A stretch of 25,445 nucleotides of DNA from positions 1-25,445 of the forward strand of contig JAFWOP010000059.1 of the NCBI GenBank assembly GCA_017545365.1, given 5' to 3'. A program made the position numbers and the translations under genes. Origin of the DNA: Bacteroidales bacterium. Its GTDB lineage: Bacteria > Bacteroidota > Bacteroidia > Bacteroidales > P3. Below are positions 14,483 through 21,027 of this stretch, in pieces. The notes below the pieces were generated by a model, which saw only the letters and a program-made list of their open reading frames with translations, had not been told where the DNA came from and searched no databases. Each line of letters starts with the position of its first letter. Within the stretch, counting starts at the first letter, position 1.

Positions 14483-15232
14483 TTACTTCAGAAGGTCGGT
14501 CATCGTGTAGTAGCCTTTCTTTCCTTCCATATATTCGGCGGCCAGGATGGCACCCATGGCCAGCCCTTTGCGGCTTTTGGCCGAATGGCGCAGGGTGATG
14601 GTGTCGATGTCGCTGTCGTACACCACCTCGTGGATGCCCGGCACCTCGCCCTCACGTATAGAGGTGATGGGGAGGGTGTCCTTCTTGATGCGGCGGTGTT
14701 TTTGGGTGACCGACTGCTCGGTGACAGTCTTCCAGAGCATCCATTCGTCCTTGCGGTCCAACTCCTCGATGATGTCGTTGGCCAGCGTGATGGCGGTGCC
14801 GCTGGGGGCGTCGAGCTTATGGATGTGGTGGGTCTCGGAGATGGTCACGTCGTAGTCTTCGTGGCTGTTCATCAGCTGTGCCAGTCGGCGGTTGAGTTCG
14901 AACATGATATTCATGCCGATGCTGAAGTTCGAGGCCACGAAAAGGGCCTTGCCGCGTTGCTGGCAGTCGTGCACCACGCTCTCCAGCTGGTCGTACCACC
15001 CGGTAGTACCCACTACGACGGGGAGGTCCAAGTCGAAGCAGCGCATGATGTTGCCCACAACGGTGGCGGGTGTTGAGAAATCGATGGCCATGTCGCAGTC
15101 GCGCAGCTCGTCCAGCTTGTCCATCCAGTCGTCCTCGTCATCGATGGTAACAGTTATGTCGTGGCCTCGTTCTGTGGCCAGCTGCTCGATGGCTTTGCCC
15201 ATCTTGCCATATCCTAATAATGCTATCTTCAT
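14483..15232 (-). CDS. dapB: 4-hydroxy-tetrahydrodipicolinate reductase
   Basis: A 249-residue enzyme of the lysine/diaminopimelate pathway that reduces 4-hydroxy-tetrahydrodipicolinate with NAD(P)H. The nucleotide-binding loop is GYGKMGKA (7-14). GTTGW is at 75-79 and SNFSIGMN at 101-108. The catalytic segment E133-THHIHKLDAPSGTA contains the proton-donor histidine region and K139. The product also feeds peptidoglycan precursors. The start at 15232 gives MKIALLGYG, the normal N-terminus. A longer reading from 15283 would translate the adjacent GAGAATT repeat and is rejected. It is slightly short for the family, as in other Bacteroidetes. It appears to head the run into the ABC importer genes. 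Confidence 0.94.
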   Translation of the reverse strand: MKIALLGYGKMGKAIEQLATERGHDITVTIDDEDDWMDKLDELRDCDMAIDFSTPATVVGNIMRCFDLDLPVVVGTTGWYDQLESVVHDCQQRGKALFVASNFSIGMNIMFELNRRLAQLMNSHEDYDVTISETHHIHKLDAPSGTAITLANDIIEELDRKDEWMLWKTVTEQSVTQKHRRIKKDTLPITSIREGEVPGIHEVVYDSDIDTITLRHSAKSRKGLAMGAILAAEYMEGKKGYYTMTDLLK

Positions 15233-15239
15233 AAATTTG

Positions 15240-15307
15240 AAATTGAGAATTGAGAATTGAGAATTGCTGCCGCACCCGGACAAATCTCAATTCTCAATTC
15301 TCAATTT
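15240..15307. repeat. intergenic hairpin repeat, family A
   Basis: Two perfectly complementary arms of at least 22 bp built from three GAGAATT-type units (15241-15262 with 15285-15306) flank a 22-nt centre containing GCCGCACCCGG. The element fills the spacer between dapB and tRNA-Ala(CGC). The same core and arm, reversed, lie inside rlmN (5635-5679), and a third arm lies at the right edge. It has no T-run, so it is not a normal terminator. Confidence 0.9.
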
Positions 15308-15315
15308 TATTTCAG

Positions 15316-15388
15316 TGGAGTATACGGGAGTCGAACCCGTTACCTTTTGATTGCGAACCAAATGCTCTACCAAATGAGCTAATACCCC
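15316..15388 (-). tRNA. tRNA-Ala (anticodon CGC)
   Basis: A complete 73-nt cloverleaf. The acceptor GGGGTAT pairs with ATACTCC and includes G3-U70, the alanine identity pair. The D arm is GCTC/GAGC. The anticodon stem TTTGG/TCAAA holds the loop TTCGCAA, giving anticodon CGC for the codon GCG. The T arm is ACGGG/CCCGT with loop TTCGACT, and the discriminator is A. CCA is not encoded. It reads toward dapB and lies 39 bases from a 15-nt copy of the 3' end of the other tRNA-Ala. Confidence 0.93.
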
Positions 15389-15427
15389 ATCTCGTTATAA
15401 AAAAGGGTCGTTGCAGCGGCCCTCTCA

Positions 15428-15442
15428 GTGGAGTATATCGGA
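15428..15442 (-). other. candidate attachment site, left (attL core)
   Basis: GTGGAGTATATCGGA is identical and in the same orientation to 18431-18445, which is the 3' end of tRNA-Ala(GGC) through its T stem. The tRNA-Ala(CGC) only 40 bases away shares just the first 10 nt, so this fragment came from the GGC gene. A displaced 3' tRNA fragment in this position is what tyrosine-recombinase integration leaves behind. Confidence 0.65.
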
Positions 15443-15503
15443 ATAAGGTCTGCCGACCTTACTTGCTTTGTATCTGACTTTTAGCCGAGATGTCAGATGT
15501 ATC

Positions 15504-15526
15504 TGTGGCAAATATGTGGCAGAAAT
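15504..15526. repeat. TGTGGCA direct repeats, candidate arm-type integrase sites (left)
   Basis: TGTGGCAAAT at 15504 and TGTGGCAGAAAT at 15515-15526 are spaced 11 bases apart. The same motif occurs at 18215, 18277 and 18288 near the right end, with the same 11-base spacing between the last two. Integrases of the lambda and IntDOT type bind such arm sites beside the core. Confidence 0.55.
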
Positions 15527-15599
15527 ACTGCGCGCCATACTTCCCTTGGCAGACTTTATTTCAACGTACTCTTCAATTTTTCTCTTCAAATTTGGGTTG

Positions 15600-15607
15600 C
15601 AAAGATA
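15600..15607 (-). promoter_or_regulatory. possible promoter toward tRNA-Ala(CGC)
   Basis: TATCTTTG followed by C on the minus strand is a perfect -7 box (TAnnTTTGY), but no clear TTTG lies 19-20 nt upstream. It is about 210 bases before tRNA-Ala(CGC). It lies inside the putative integrated element and could supply transcription to the tRNA and dapB after the split. Confidence 0.4.
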
Positions 15608-16194
15608 CGGTTTTATTCCGACATGGTATCGGACGGATTTCTTAAATATTTTTAATGTTATTTTTATTAACTGAGAATTAGCACTATACAAGAGAGCCAA
15701 TTGAATTATATTTTGTATTTTACGCTTTTCTGTTTTGCCAGAAACGTTACAAAATAGTAGTATGTAAAATCATTTGAGACCATATCCGCTCTTTTCGTTA
15801 GCCGAACAAAACAGATTACCCTTTTGCAGTTTTTGACTTTTTTAGTTGTTTTATTATCAATGGAGTTATATGTCAATTTACATCATATTTTTGTCGCAAG
15901 ATTACACAATTATTTCGCCAAAGAAAGAACTATAGAAAAGAGGGGTCAGTATAATTCAATCTATGGGAGTCAATACCATAGCTCACTTTAACACCATATT
16001 TTTACCGTCTCAAAAACGCCCCAACACCTTATAATTGAATGAAATAAAAATGTAATAATCACAGGCAAGCCATATCAGGGTTTGCTGCGAAGAGCAGAGC
16101 GAACTATTGCTGGTTGGCGACTTTAGCCGTGTATAAGACCCTCAAGAATATTGGTCGAAAGCACACTATCGTCAGTCTGTGGGTAAGAAATAAT

Positions 16195-16226
16195 GCCACC
16201 CGGAACCGGGTGGCTATTTTTTTTTA
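16195..16226 (+). terminator. intrinsic terminator after the ATPase gene
   Basis: A strong stem GCCACCCGG/CCGGGTGGC (16195-16203 with 16206-16214) with a very short loop is followed on the + strand by TATTTTTTTTT. The ATPase stop codon lies in the T-run, so the hairpin follows that gene on the minus strand too, with a weaker ATTATTTCTT tail. The better orientation is +, pointing to a + strand transcript from the left flank or to a bidirectional role. Confidence 0.7.
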
Positions 16227-17498
16227 GTCTTTCAAACATCCTATCGGCACAACCATCACACCGTCGACTCTGCGGTAGGCATACCTTCCCACACCCACCA
16301 GGACCATCTTGAATGAGGGAGCTTTCATTTTTTCAACATCAATCTTCTTCTCCAACATTGTCAACGTACCAACGCCCTCCTCAATCAGTTTGTCTCCTCC
16401 AAGTTTTATCTCCACCAACCCATATTCGCCGTTCCGTAGATGTATCACGGCGTCGCATTCCAAGCCATTCTTGTCCCGGTAATGATACACGTGGCCGTCA
16501 AGGGCATCGGCATATACACGCAAATCCCTGACCGCCATAGTTTCAAACAGAAGTCCCATTGTCTTCAAGTCCGACAGCAGGTCGTCTGGTCCCAGACCAA
16601 GGGCGGCAGTCGCTATAGATGGGTCTGTAAAATAGCGTGTGTCGGAAGTCCTTATTGCGGTCTTGCTCCTCAGATTGGGGTTCCAAGCGGACATATCCTC
16701 GATAACAAAAATCATTCGCAAAGCCTGCAAGTAGGAATTTATGGTGCTGACACTCACATCGCCTTCATTTGCCACCATATCCTCGTTAAGGGCTTTGACA
16801 GAAACCTGCCCACCTTGATGTCTGGCGTAGCTGCGAAGAATCCGCATGACGTATTCCCTGTCTCTAGAAACTCCATCCACACGGGACATATCGCTTTCTG
16901 CGACTGCATCGACATAGTTGAACGCCAGTCTTAGAGCAGTAGTCTCGTTCATCTCCAATGCGCCAGGCCATCCTCCACGGCAAATCAGATAGGCAATCCT
17001 CTCTATCTCCATCTTCTTTTCACCGCCATCAGGCTCGCCGCCATCGAAGAGATTCCTTAAAGAGACCTCGCCTGTGGAGTCGCCAGACTCCCATAAAGAC
17101 ATGGTATGCATTGTCAACCACGAGAAACGCCCTGTGCCGGAATGTTTCATGGCACTCTTGTCGGGAGGAACAGCAGAACCTGTCAATATAAACTGACCGA
17201 AATGTTCTTCACGATGGTCTACCTCAAATCTGATGGCATCCCACAACTGTGGAGCAAGTTGCCACTCGTCAATCAGTCTTGGAACTCCACCGACTAAAAG
17301 CCTACGAGTTGCCATTGATGCCATACGCAAATTCTCCATCTGTTCGTCAGGGTCGTTCATATAGAGCCGACTTGCGGCAATCTGTTCTGCCGTGGTAGTT
17401 TTGCCACACCATTTTGGTCCCTGTATTAGTACAGCTCCCGATGATTCCAATTTCTGTTGCAGCATCAAGTCCGCAATCCTGCTTTTATATTCTTTCAT
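16224..17498 (-). CDS. AAA family ATPase with C-terminal DUF4143 (nuclease-like) domain
   Basis: A 424-residue protein. The N-terminal ATPase (AAA_14 type) has Walker A GPKWCGKT (27-34), a Walker B-like LIDEW (75-79) and the sensor FILTGSAVP (103-111). The C-terminal DUF4143 part has a PD-(D/E)XK-like set: E320 in GLLFET, D349 in LECDAV, and E363-I-K365 in LVEIKLG. Such proteins are abundant in Bacteroidetes and archaea, often in multiple copies. Their function is not established, and defence or mobile-element links have been proposed. The start at 17498 (MKEYKSRIADL) is the family-like one. An ATG-led extension to 17759 would run through a 23-bp tandem repeat and a gene fragment and is rejected. 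It is the only full-length gene in the putative integrated element. Confidence 0.88.
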   Translation of the reverse strand: MKEYKSRIADLMLQQKLESSGAVLIQGPKWCGKTTTAEQIAASRLYMNDPDEQMENLRMASMATRRLLVGGVPRLIDEWQLAPQLWDAIRFEVDHREEHFGQFILTGSAVPPDKSAMKHSGTGRFSWLTMHTMSLWESGDSTGEVSLRNLFDGGEPDGGEKKMEIERIAYLICRGGWPGALEMNETTALRLAFNYVDAVAESDMSRVDGVSRDREYVMRILRSYARHQGGQVSVKALNEDMVANEGDVSVSTINSYLQALRMIFVIEDMSAWNPNLRSKTAIRTSDTRYFTDPSIATAALGLGPDDLLSDLKTMGLLFETMAVRDLRVYADALDGHVYHYRDKNGLECDAVIHLRNGEYGLVEIKLGGDKLIEEGVGTLTMLEKKIDVEKMKAPSFKMVLVGVGRYAYRRVDGVMVVPIGCLKD

Positions 17499-17538
17499 TT
17501 TCAAATACTTTGACCATAATAACGACTGGCTCATGCTT

Positions 17539-17766
17539 TTATTGTGCAATTTGGCTGCTTTTCGACAATAAATTTGGCTGCTTTTCGACAATAAATTTGG
17601 CCACATATAACAAAGCGTCAAAAACGGACTCTGCATCATGACCGACTGAAGCTGTAGCCAAACCCTTAATAACCCCGCACATAGTGTGGGGATAGACGGC
17701 AATATTGAAATAGCGTCCCAGAGGGTGAAGGAGAGGTCCAGTAGAGATAGGTTTGTCAAAATAGGC
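17539..17766 (-). pseudogene. gene fragment upstream of the ATPase (75 codons, no start)
   Basis: A minus-strand open frame in a different phase from the ATPase runs from just after a stop at 17769-17767 to a TAA at 17541-17539. It reads like real protein: GRYFNIAVYPHTMCGVIKG, then ESVFDALLYVAKFIVEKQP. There is no plausible start codon before this, and the MITE-like element begins about 20 bases upstream. It may be the C-terminal end of a gene cut by that insertion or by decay. I do not recognise the family. The 23-bp tandem repeat alters its last codons. Confidence 0.4.
17548..17600. repeat. 23-bp tandem repeat, 2.3 copies
   Basis: On the minus strand the unit starting CCAAATTTATTGTCGAAAAG is repeated perfectly twice (17600-17578 and 17577-17555), and a third copy begins (CCAAATT). 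It ends about 50 bases upstream of the ATPase start codon, so it may affect that gene's expression. The unit is not a multiple of three. Confidence 0.9.
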
Positions 17767-17787
17767 TTAGGTTCGTCTTTTGAGAAC

Positions 17788-18171
17788 GTTGATGACCCAG
17801 GGCAAACGCATCAAATATAACGATTCTTGGGGTTCTAGAAGGACGTTGCAATTAATCAAGCTCAGTGGTTTGATGTCGCAGTGAGCCTGAAAGGCACAGA
17901 CAGATATAGCGTATGGCACCGCCATACGGGGGCAACGACGGCAGCGACCAGCAGCCTGCAGGGCTGCAACTGCGAATTTTGGCACGGGCGTAATGTTGCA
18001 GCCCTGTAGGCTGCATCTGTCGGCATGTGGACTGATTCCTAGGGCGTTGCCTTAGGCTATATCTGTTCCAGCCCTTTGGGCTGGGGCCAGAGTCGCATTG
18101 CCGCACATCGTATATGTACTTTCGGCATACCTGACAACTGATTTTGATGCGTTTGCCCTGGTTGATGACCC
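17788..18171. mobile_element. MITE-like element with inverted ends and flanking direct repeats
   Basis: Inverted ends CAGGGCAAACGCATCAAA (17798-17815) and its exact complement (18143-18160) bound a 363-bp element. GTTGATGACCC stands directly outside the left end (17788-17798) and again outside the right end (18161-18171), in the same orientation, as a target-site duplication would (10 bp plus one shared C). The inside holds no transposase but contains several short hairpins: GTATGGC/GCCATAC (17911-17927), TGCAGCC/GGCTGCA (17997-18015) and CCAGCCC/GGGCTGG (18068-18084). Small frames across it are not likely genes. Confidence 0.75.
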
Positions 18172-18214
18172 CATCCTTTATATATCACCCACACAATTTT
18201 GTAAAGACCCTTAA

Positions 18215-18349
18215 TGTGGCAAAAATACACTACAAGGACCCACAAGGGGTCTAACCGCATCGCTAACAGGATTTTTTGTGGCAGAAATGTGGCAGAAATA
18301 GGGAAAACAAGGGCAAAAAAGCACAAACAAGCGCAATTTGCTTGCCACA
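18215..18349. repeat. TGTGGCA repeats, candidate arm-type integrase sites (right)
   Basis: TGTGGCAAAAAT at 18215-18226, and TGTGGCAGAAAT at 18277-18288 and 18288-18299, are in direct orientation. An inverted TGCCACA lies at 18343-18349. They match the pair at 15504-15526 at the other end of the putative element, and the core at 18431 is about 130 bases away. Confidence 0.55.
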
Positions 18350-18399
18350 TAACAGCGCGCGTCAATCGCTGTAACTCTCAAAAGCCAAAGGATTTAGAC

Positions 18400-18426
18400 T
18401 AAAAATGAGGTCGTCTAGACCTCATT
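18400..18426 (-). terminator. intrinsic terminator of tRNA-Ala(GGC)
   Basis: A perfect 9-bp stem AATGAGGTC/GACCTCATT (18404-18412 with 18418-18426) with a 5-nt loop begins 5 bases after the tRNA 3' end. In the minus-strand transcript it is followed by a run of T (complement of the A-run at 18401-18405). It lies on the element side of the core site, so it would separate this tRNA from downstream DNA. Confidence 0.85.
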
Positions 18427-18430
18427 CCTT

Positions 18431-18445
18431 GTGGAGTATATCGGA
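18431..18445 (-). other. candidate attachment site, right (attR core within tRNA-Ala)
   Basis: GTGGAGTATATCGGA covers one base beyond the 3' end, the acceptor 3' strand and the T-stem 3' strand of tRNA-Ala(GGC), and is repeated at 15428-15442. The tRNA here is complete, as expected when the integrating element restores the 3' end. Confidence 0.65.
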
Positions 18446-18505
18446 GTCGAACCGATGACCTTTTGACTGCCAGTCAAACGCTCTAGCCACCTGAGCTAAT
18501 ACCCC
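18432..18505 (-). tRNA. tRNA-Ala (anticodon GGC)
   Basis: A complete 74-nt cloverleaf. The acceptor GGGGTAT/ATACTCC has G3-U70 and is identical to that of the other tRNA-Ala. The D arm is GCTC/GAGC. The anticodon stem TTTGA/TCAAA holds the loop CTGGCAG (anticodon GGC, reading GCC and GCU). The T arm is ATCGG/CCGAT with loop TTCGACT, and the discriminator is A. CCA is not encoded. It has its own promoter and terminator. Confidence 0.96.
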
Positions 18506-18528
18506 TTTCTTTCTTTCGAAAGCGGGTG

Positions 18529-18559
18529 CAAAAGTACAACCTTTTTTTGGATTGGCAAA
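18529..18559 (-). promoter_or_regulatory. Bacteroidetes-type promoter of tRNA-Ala(GGC)
   Basis: On the minus strand TTTG (18559-18556) is followed after exactly 19 nt by TACTTTTG (18536-18529) and C, a full match to TTTG-N19-TAnnTTTGY. It ends 23 bases before the first base of the tRNA. Confidence 0.8.
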
Positions 18560-18664
18560 ATTTTTTTTGCTTTTTTGTCGCTCTTATTTGATTATCAGGC
18601 CTATTTTCTTGTGCAAAAAGCAAGCGTGGATACCCACAAATGACTATTTGAGCACTCGTTTTTC

Positions 18665-19606
18665 TTATTTTTGGGGGTGTGGTTGTGCACTATTTTCTGC
18701 ACCTGTGGGCTGCGGGTCACGGGCCCGGCTGCGGTTCACGATGGCAACTCCGACGAAGATGCTGATGGCGGCCAAGAGCTTCATCCAGGTCAGGCGGTCC
18801 ATGCCTATAGCGATACCTACCGCCGACGCGATGATAGGCTGCAGGTAGCCGTACATGCTCACCAGCGTGGGACGGATGCGCTGCTGTCCCAGCGGGATGA
18901 GGAAATAGGCGATGAAGGTGGCAAAAAGTATGAGGTACCCCACCTCCCACCACACCTTGGCTGGCACGGCACCATAATCGAGGGTGGCCATCTGTTTTGC
19001 TGAGAAGGGCAGCGAGACTACGAATGCGAACAAGAACATCCATTTCATCAGTGTCACCACGCTATAACGTTGTATGACTGGTCGGCAGATGCCCAAGTAC
19101 AGGGCGAAGCAGAGGGCGTTGGTGATGGTGAGGACGATGCCCAGCGGGCGCGTCTGCACAGGCCCGGCGGCATGGGTGGACTGGAAGATGAGCCACAGCA
19201 CCCCCGCAAAGCTGAGTGCCACACCGCCGGCCTTCTTCCATGTGATGGGCTCTTTGAGGAAGATGGCTGCGACAAACATGGTCATCACCGGGGTCATCGA
19301 CTGCACTACCGACAGGTCGATGGGTGCCGTCATGGTGATGGCGGTGAGGAAGGTCATCTGGGGGATGACGAGCCCCAGCAACGCCGCTCCCGCCATCCGC
19401 AGCAGGTCTGCTGCTGGCACTTTCTCATGCCGGGTGAAGAACCCTAGAATCCAGAATAAGGCCCCCGCGCAGAGGGCTCTAAGGGTGAAGAGGAATATGG
19501 GCGACAGTTCGCCCTCGTTGGCTATATCCTTGCAGAAGACGATGTTGAGCCCAAAGATGGCGTAGGCTCCGAAACTGGCCAGATGGCCTATGAGTTGACG
19601 GTTCAT
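18665..19606 (-). CDS. EamA/DMT-family transporter
   Basis: A 313-residue inner-membrane protein with about ten hydrophobic helices in two EamA repeats. The first runs from GHLASFGAYAIFGLNIVF to about residue 145, containing the conserved MTPVMTMFVAAIFLKEPI. The second runs from about 155 to 295, containing YLQPIIASAVGIAIGMDRLTWMK. Members of the drug/metabolite transporter superfamily move amino acids, nucleotide sugars or other small metabolites, usually outward; the substrate cannot be read from sequence. The polar C-terminal tail is short. The start codon adjoins the fucosidase stop with no spacer, so it is the last gene of the envelope cluster. It is followed by the AT-rich spacer that holds the divergent-side tRNA promoter. 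Confidence 0.88.
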   Translation of the reverse strand: MNRQLIGHLASFGAYAIFGLNIVFCKDIANEGELSPIFLFTLRALCAGALFWILGFFTRHEKVPAADLLRMAGAALLGLVIPQMTFLTAITMTAPIDLSVVQSMTPVMTMFVAAIFLKEPITWKKAGGVALSFAGVLWLIFQSTHAAGPVQTRPLGIVLTITNALCFALYLGICRPVIQRYSVVTLMKWMFLFAFVVSLPFSAKQMATLDYGAVPAKVWWEVGYLILFATFIAYFLIPLGQQRIRPTLVSMYGYLQPIIASAVGIAIGMDRLTWMKLLAAISIFVGVAIVNRSRARDPQPTGAENSAQPHPQK

Positions 19607-21025
19607 TTAATTGCGGAATAGGTTATCCTGGTATAGTGCGATTCGGTTGATGACGGGACAGGCTAAGCAGTGGGTGAAGCGGAAGCGTACCGCCGTGGCG
19701 GTAGTCGTCTCGGTAAGGAGGATGCGCTTGTACCCTATGGTGGTGGCGTGGCATAGCGGTTGCCACACCCCCTCTTGCAGCACCTCCACCTCGAACTGTG
19801 CCACCCTTTGTCCGAGCGGGATATATTCCTGTAGCATGATGCGGTTGAAGGTGGTGGGTTTTGCGAAAGTCAGCGTGACGGCAGGCGAGAGGCAGGTGTC
19901 GTCCGCCGACCAGTAACTATGGTAGTTAGTATCTGTCACATTGGAGGCACGGTATCTGCGCCCACGATTGTTGGAGGCGCTGACGCGGGCGTCGGCGGCC
20001 AGGTCGTGGGCAAAGATACTGTCGAGGGCCGCACGCAATTCGACCAGCCGGAGCGAGTCGGCGGCGGCAATCCTGCCACGCGTGTCGGGCGGGACATTTA
20101 GCAGCAGCAGCGAGTTGCGGCCCACGCTGGTATAGTATATGTTCAGCAACTCCTGCAGGCCCTTCGGCTGCTCCTCATCATGGTAGAACCACCCTGGCCG
20201 CAGCGACACGTCCGTCTCGGCGGGCACCCAGGCCGCGCCTTCGGGGTCGCCGTGGTTAAGCACCTCGATGCCGGGCGCCTTGCTGCCTGGCTCGAAGCCT
20301 TCAATCGTGATGCGCGACCAGCAGGTCTCGCCGCAGCGTCCCTCTTCGTTGCCCACCCAGCGGCAGCCAGGGCCTACGTCGCTGAAGATGACTGCCTGCG
20401 GCTGCAGCCGTGCCACCGTGCCGTTGAACAGCGGCCAGTCATACACCTGCCTTCGTCCGTTGGGGCCTTCGCCGTTGGCCCCGTCGAACCATTGCTCGAA
20501 TATCTCGCCATACTGCGTCAGGGCGTTCTCCAGCGTCTGGCGGAAGGTCTCGTTATATTCGGGGGTGCCGTAGGTGGGGGCGTTGCGGTCCCAGGGGGAG
20601 ACATACACGCCGAACTTCAGCCCGGCCCGTCCACAGGCGTCCGACAGCTCGCGCAGCACGTCGCCCTTGCCACCGCGCCAGCTGCTCTCCCGCACCGTGT
20701 GGTTGCTCGCCGGGTTGGGCCAGAGGCAGAAGCCGTCGTGATGCTTGGCGGTGATGATGATGCCCTTCATCCCGGCTGCCGTGGCCACCGCTGCCCATTG
20801 GTCGCAGTCCAGTGCCGTGGGGTTGAACATATCCTCTGCCTCTGTGCCCTCGCCCCACTCGAGGCCCGTGAAGGTGTTGGGGCCGAAGTGGCAGAACATG
20901 TTCATCTCCATCTGCTGCCAGCGCACCTGTGCCTCGCTGGGGCAAGGGCCGTAGGGTGCGGGTGGCGGTGTGGAACAGCCGCAGAGCAGTAATGATAGCA
21001 GTAAAAAGACTAGAACTCTGTACAT
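19607..21025 (-). CDS. GH29 alpha-L-fucosidase lipoprotein with C-terminal discoidin-like domain
   Basis: A 472-residue lipoprotein with lipobox LCGC (lipidated C17). The GH29 barrel spans about residues 30-340. Features include FCHFGPNTFTGLEWG, the conserved ITAKHHDGFCLW (91-102) and the nucleophile D181 in EQWFDGANGEG. E227 or E228 in WVGNEEG is the likely acid/base by analogy with GH29-B enzymes, which prefer alpha-1,3/1,4-linked fucose in Lewis-type glycans. The C-terminal part (about 345-468) looks like a F5/8-type (CBM32-like) sugar-binding domain: SASNNRGRRYRASNVTDTN, YWSADD, VRFRFTH. It would act at the cell surface or in the periplasm on host or self glycans. No SusC/SusD pair is nearby, which is unusual for a Bacteroidetes glycan locus. 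It follows the next lipoprotein gene by 2 bases. Confidence 0.93.
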   Translation of the reverse strand: MYRVLVFLLLSLLLCGCSTPPPAPYGPCPSEAQVRWQQMEMNMFCHFGPNTFTGLEWGEGTEAEDMFNPTALDCDQWAAVATAAGMKGIIITAKHHDGFCLWPNPASNHTVRESSWRGGKGDVLRELSDACGRAGLKFGVYVSPWDRNAPTYGTPEYNETFRQTLENALTQYGEIFEQWFDGANGEGPNGRRQVYDWPLFNGTVARLQPQAVIFSDVGPGCRWVGNEEGRCGETCWSRITIEGFEPGSKAPGIEVLNHGDPEGAAWVPAETDVSLRPGWFYHDEEQPKGLQELLNIYYTSVGRNSLLLLNVPPDTRGRIAAADSLRLVELRAALDSIFAHDLAADARVSASNNRGRRYRASNVTDTNYHSYWSADDTCLSPAVTLTFAKPTTFNRIMLQEYIPLGQRVAQFEVEVLQEGVWQPLCHATTIGYKRILLTETTTATAVRFRFTHCLACPVINRIALYQDNLFRN

Positions 21026-21027
21026 CT

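Larger units (their letters stand above)
15389..16194. other. AT-rich non-coding left flank of the putative integrated element
   Basis: About 800 bases with no convincing gene. From the left it holds the 15-nt tRNA fragment (15428-15442), TGTGGCA repeats (15504-15526), a possible promoter (15600-15607) and then AT-rich DNA. On the + strand an open stretch without a start codon (about 16050-16226) reads ...RANYCWLATLAVYKTLKNIG and may be a gene remnant. The minus-strand frame at 15425-15700 covers the attachment region and ends in the tRNA fragment, so it is probably not a gene. Confidence 0.45.

Noticed and set aside
15233..15283. A longer start for dapB at 15283
   Set aside because: The added 17 codons are a translation of the GAGAATT hairpin repeat; MKIALLGYG at 15232 is the normal DapB N-terminus.
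17548..17600. A CRISPR array, suggested by the tandem repeat
   Set aside because: The 23-bp units abut with no spacers, there are only 2.3 copies and no cas genes are present.
17499..17759. A longer start for the AAA ATPase at 17759
   Set aside because: The 87 extra codons cross a 23-bp tandem repeat and overlap a different frame with more protein-like composition. Family members start near MKEYKSRIADL.
17767..18365. Minus-strand open frames of 72 to 102 codons
   Set aside because: They lie across the MITE-like element, its inverted ends and the arm-type repeats, and their translations follow those repeats.
20180..20992. A 270-codon open frame on the + strand
   Set aside because: It is antisense to the GH29 gene, whose active-site motifs are clear.
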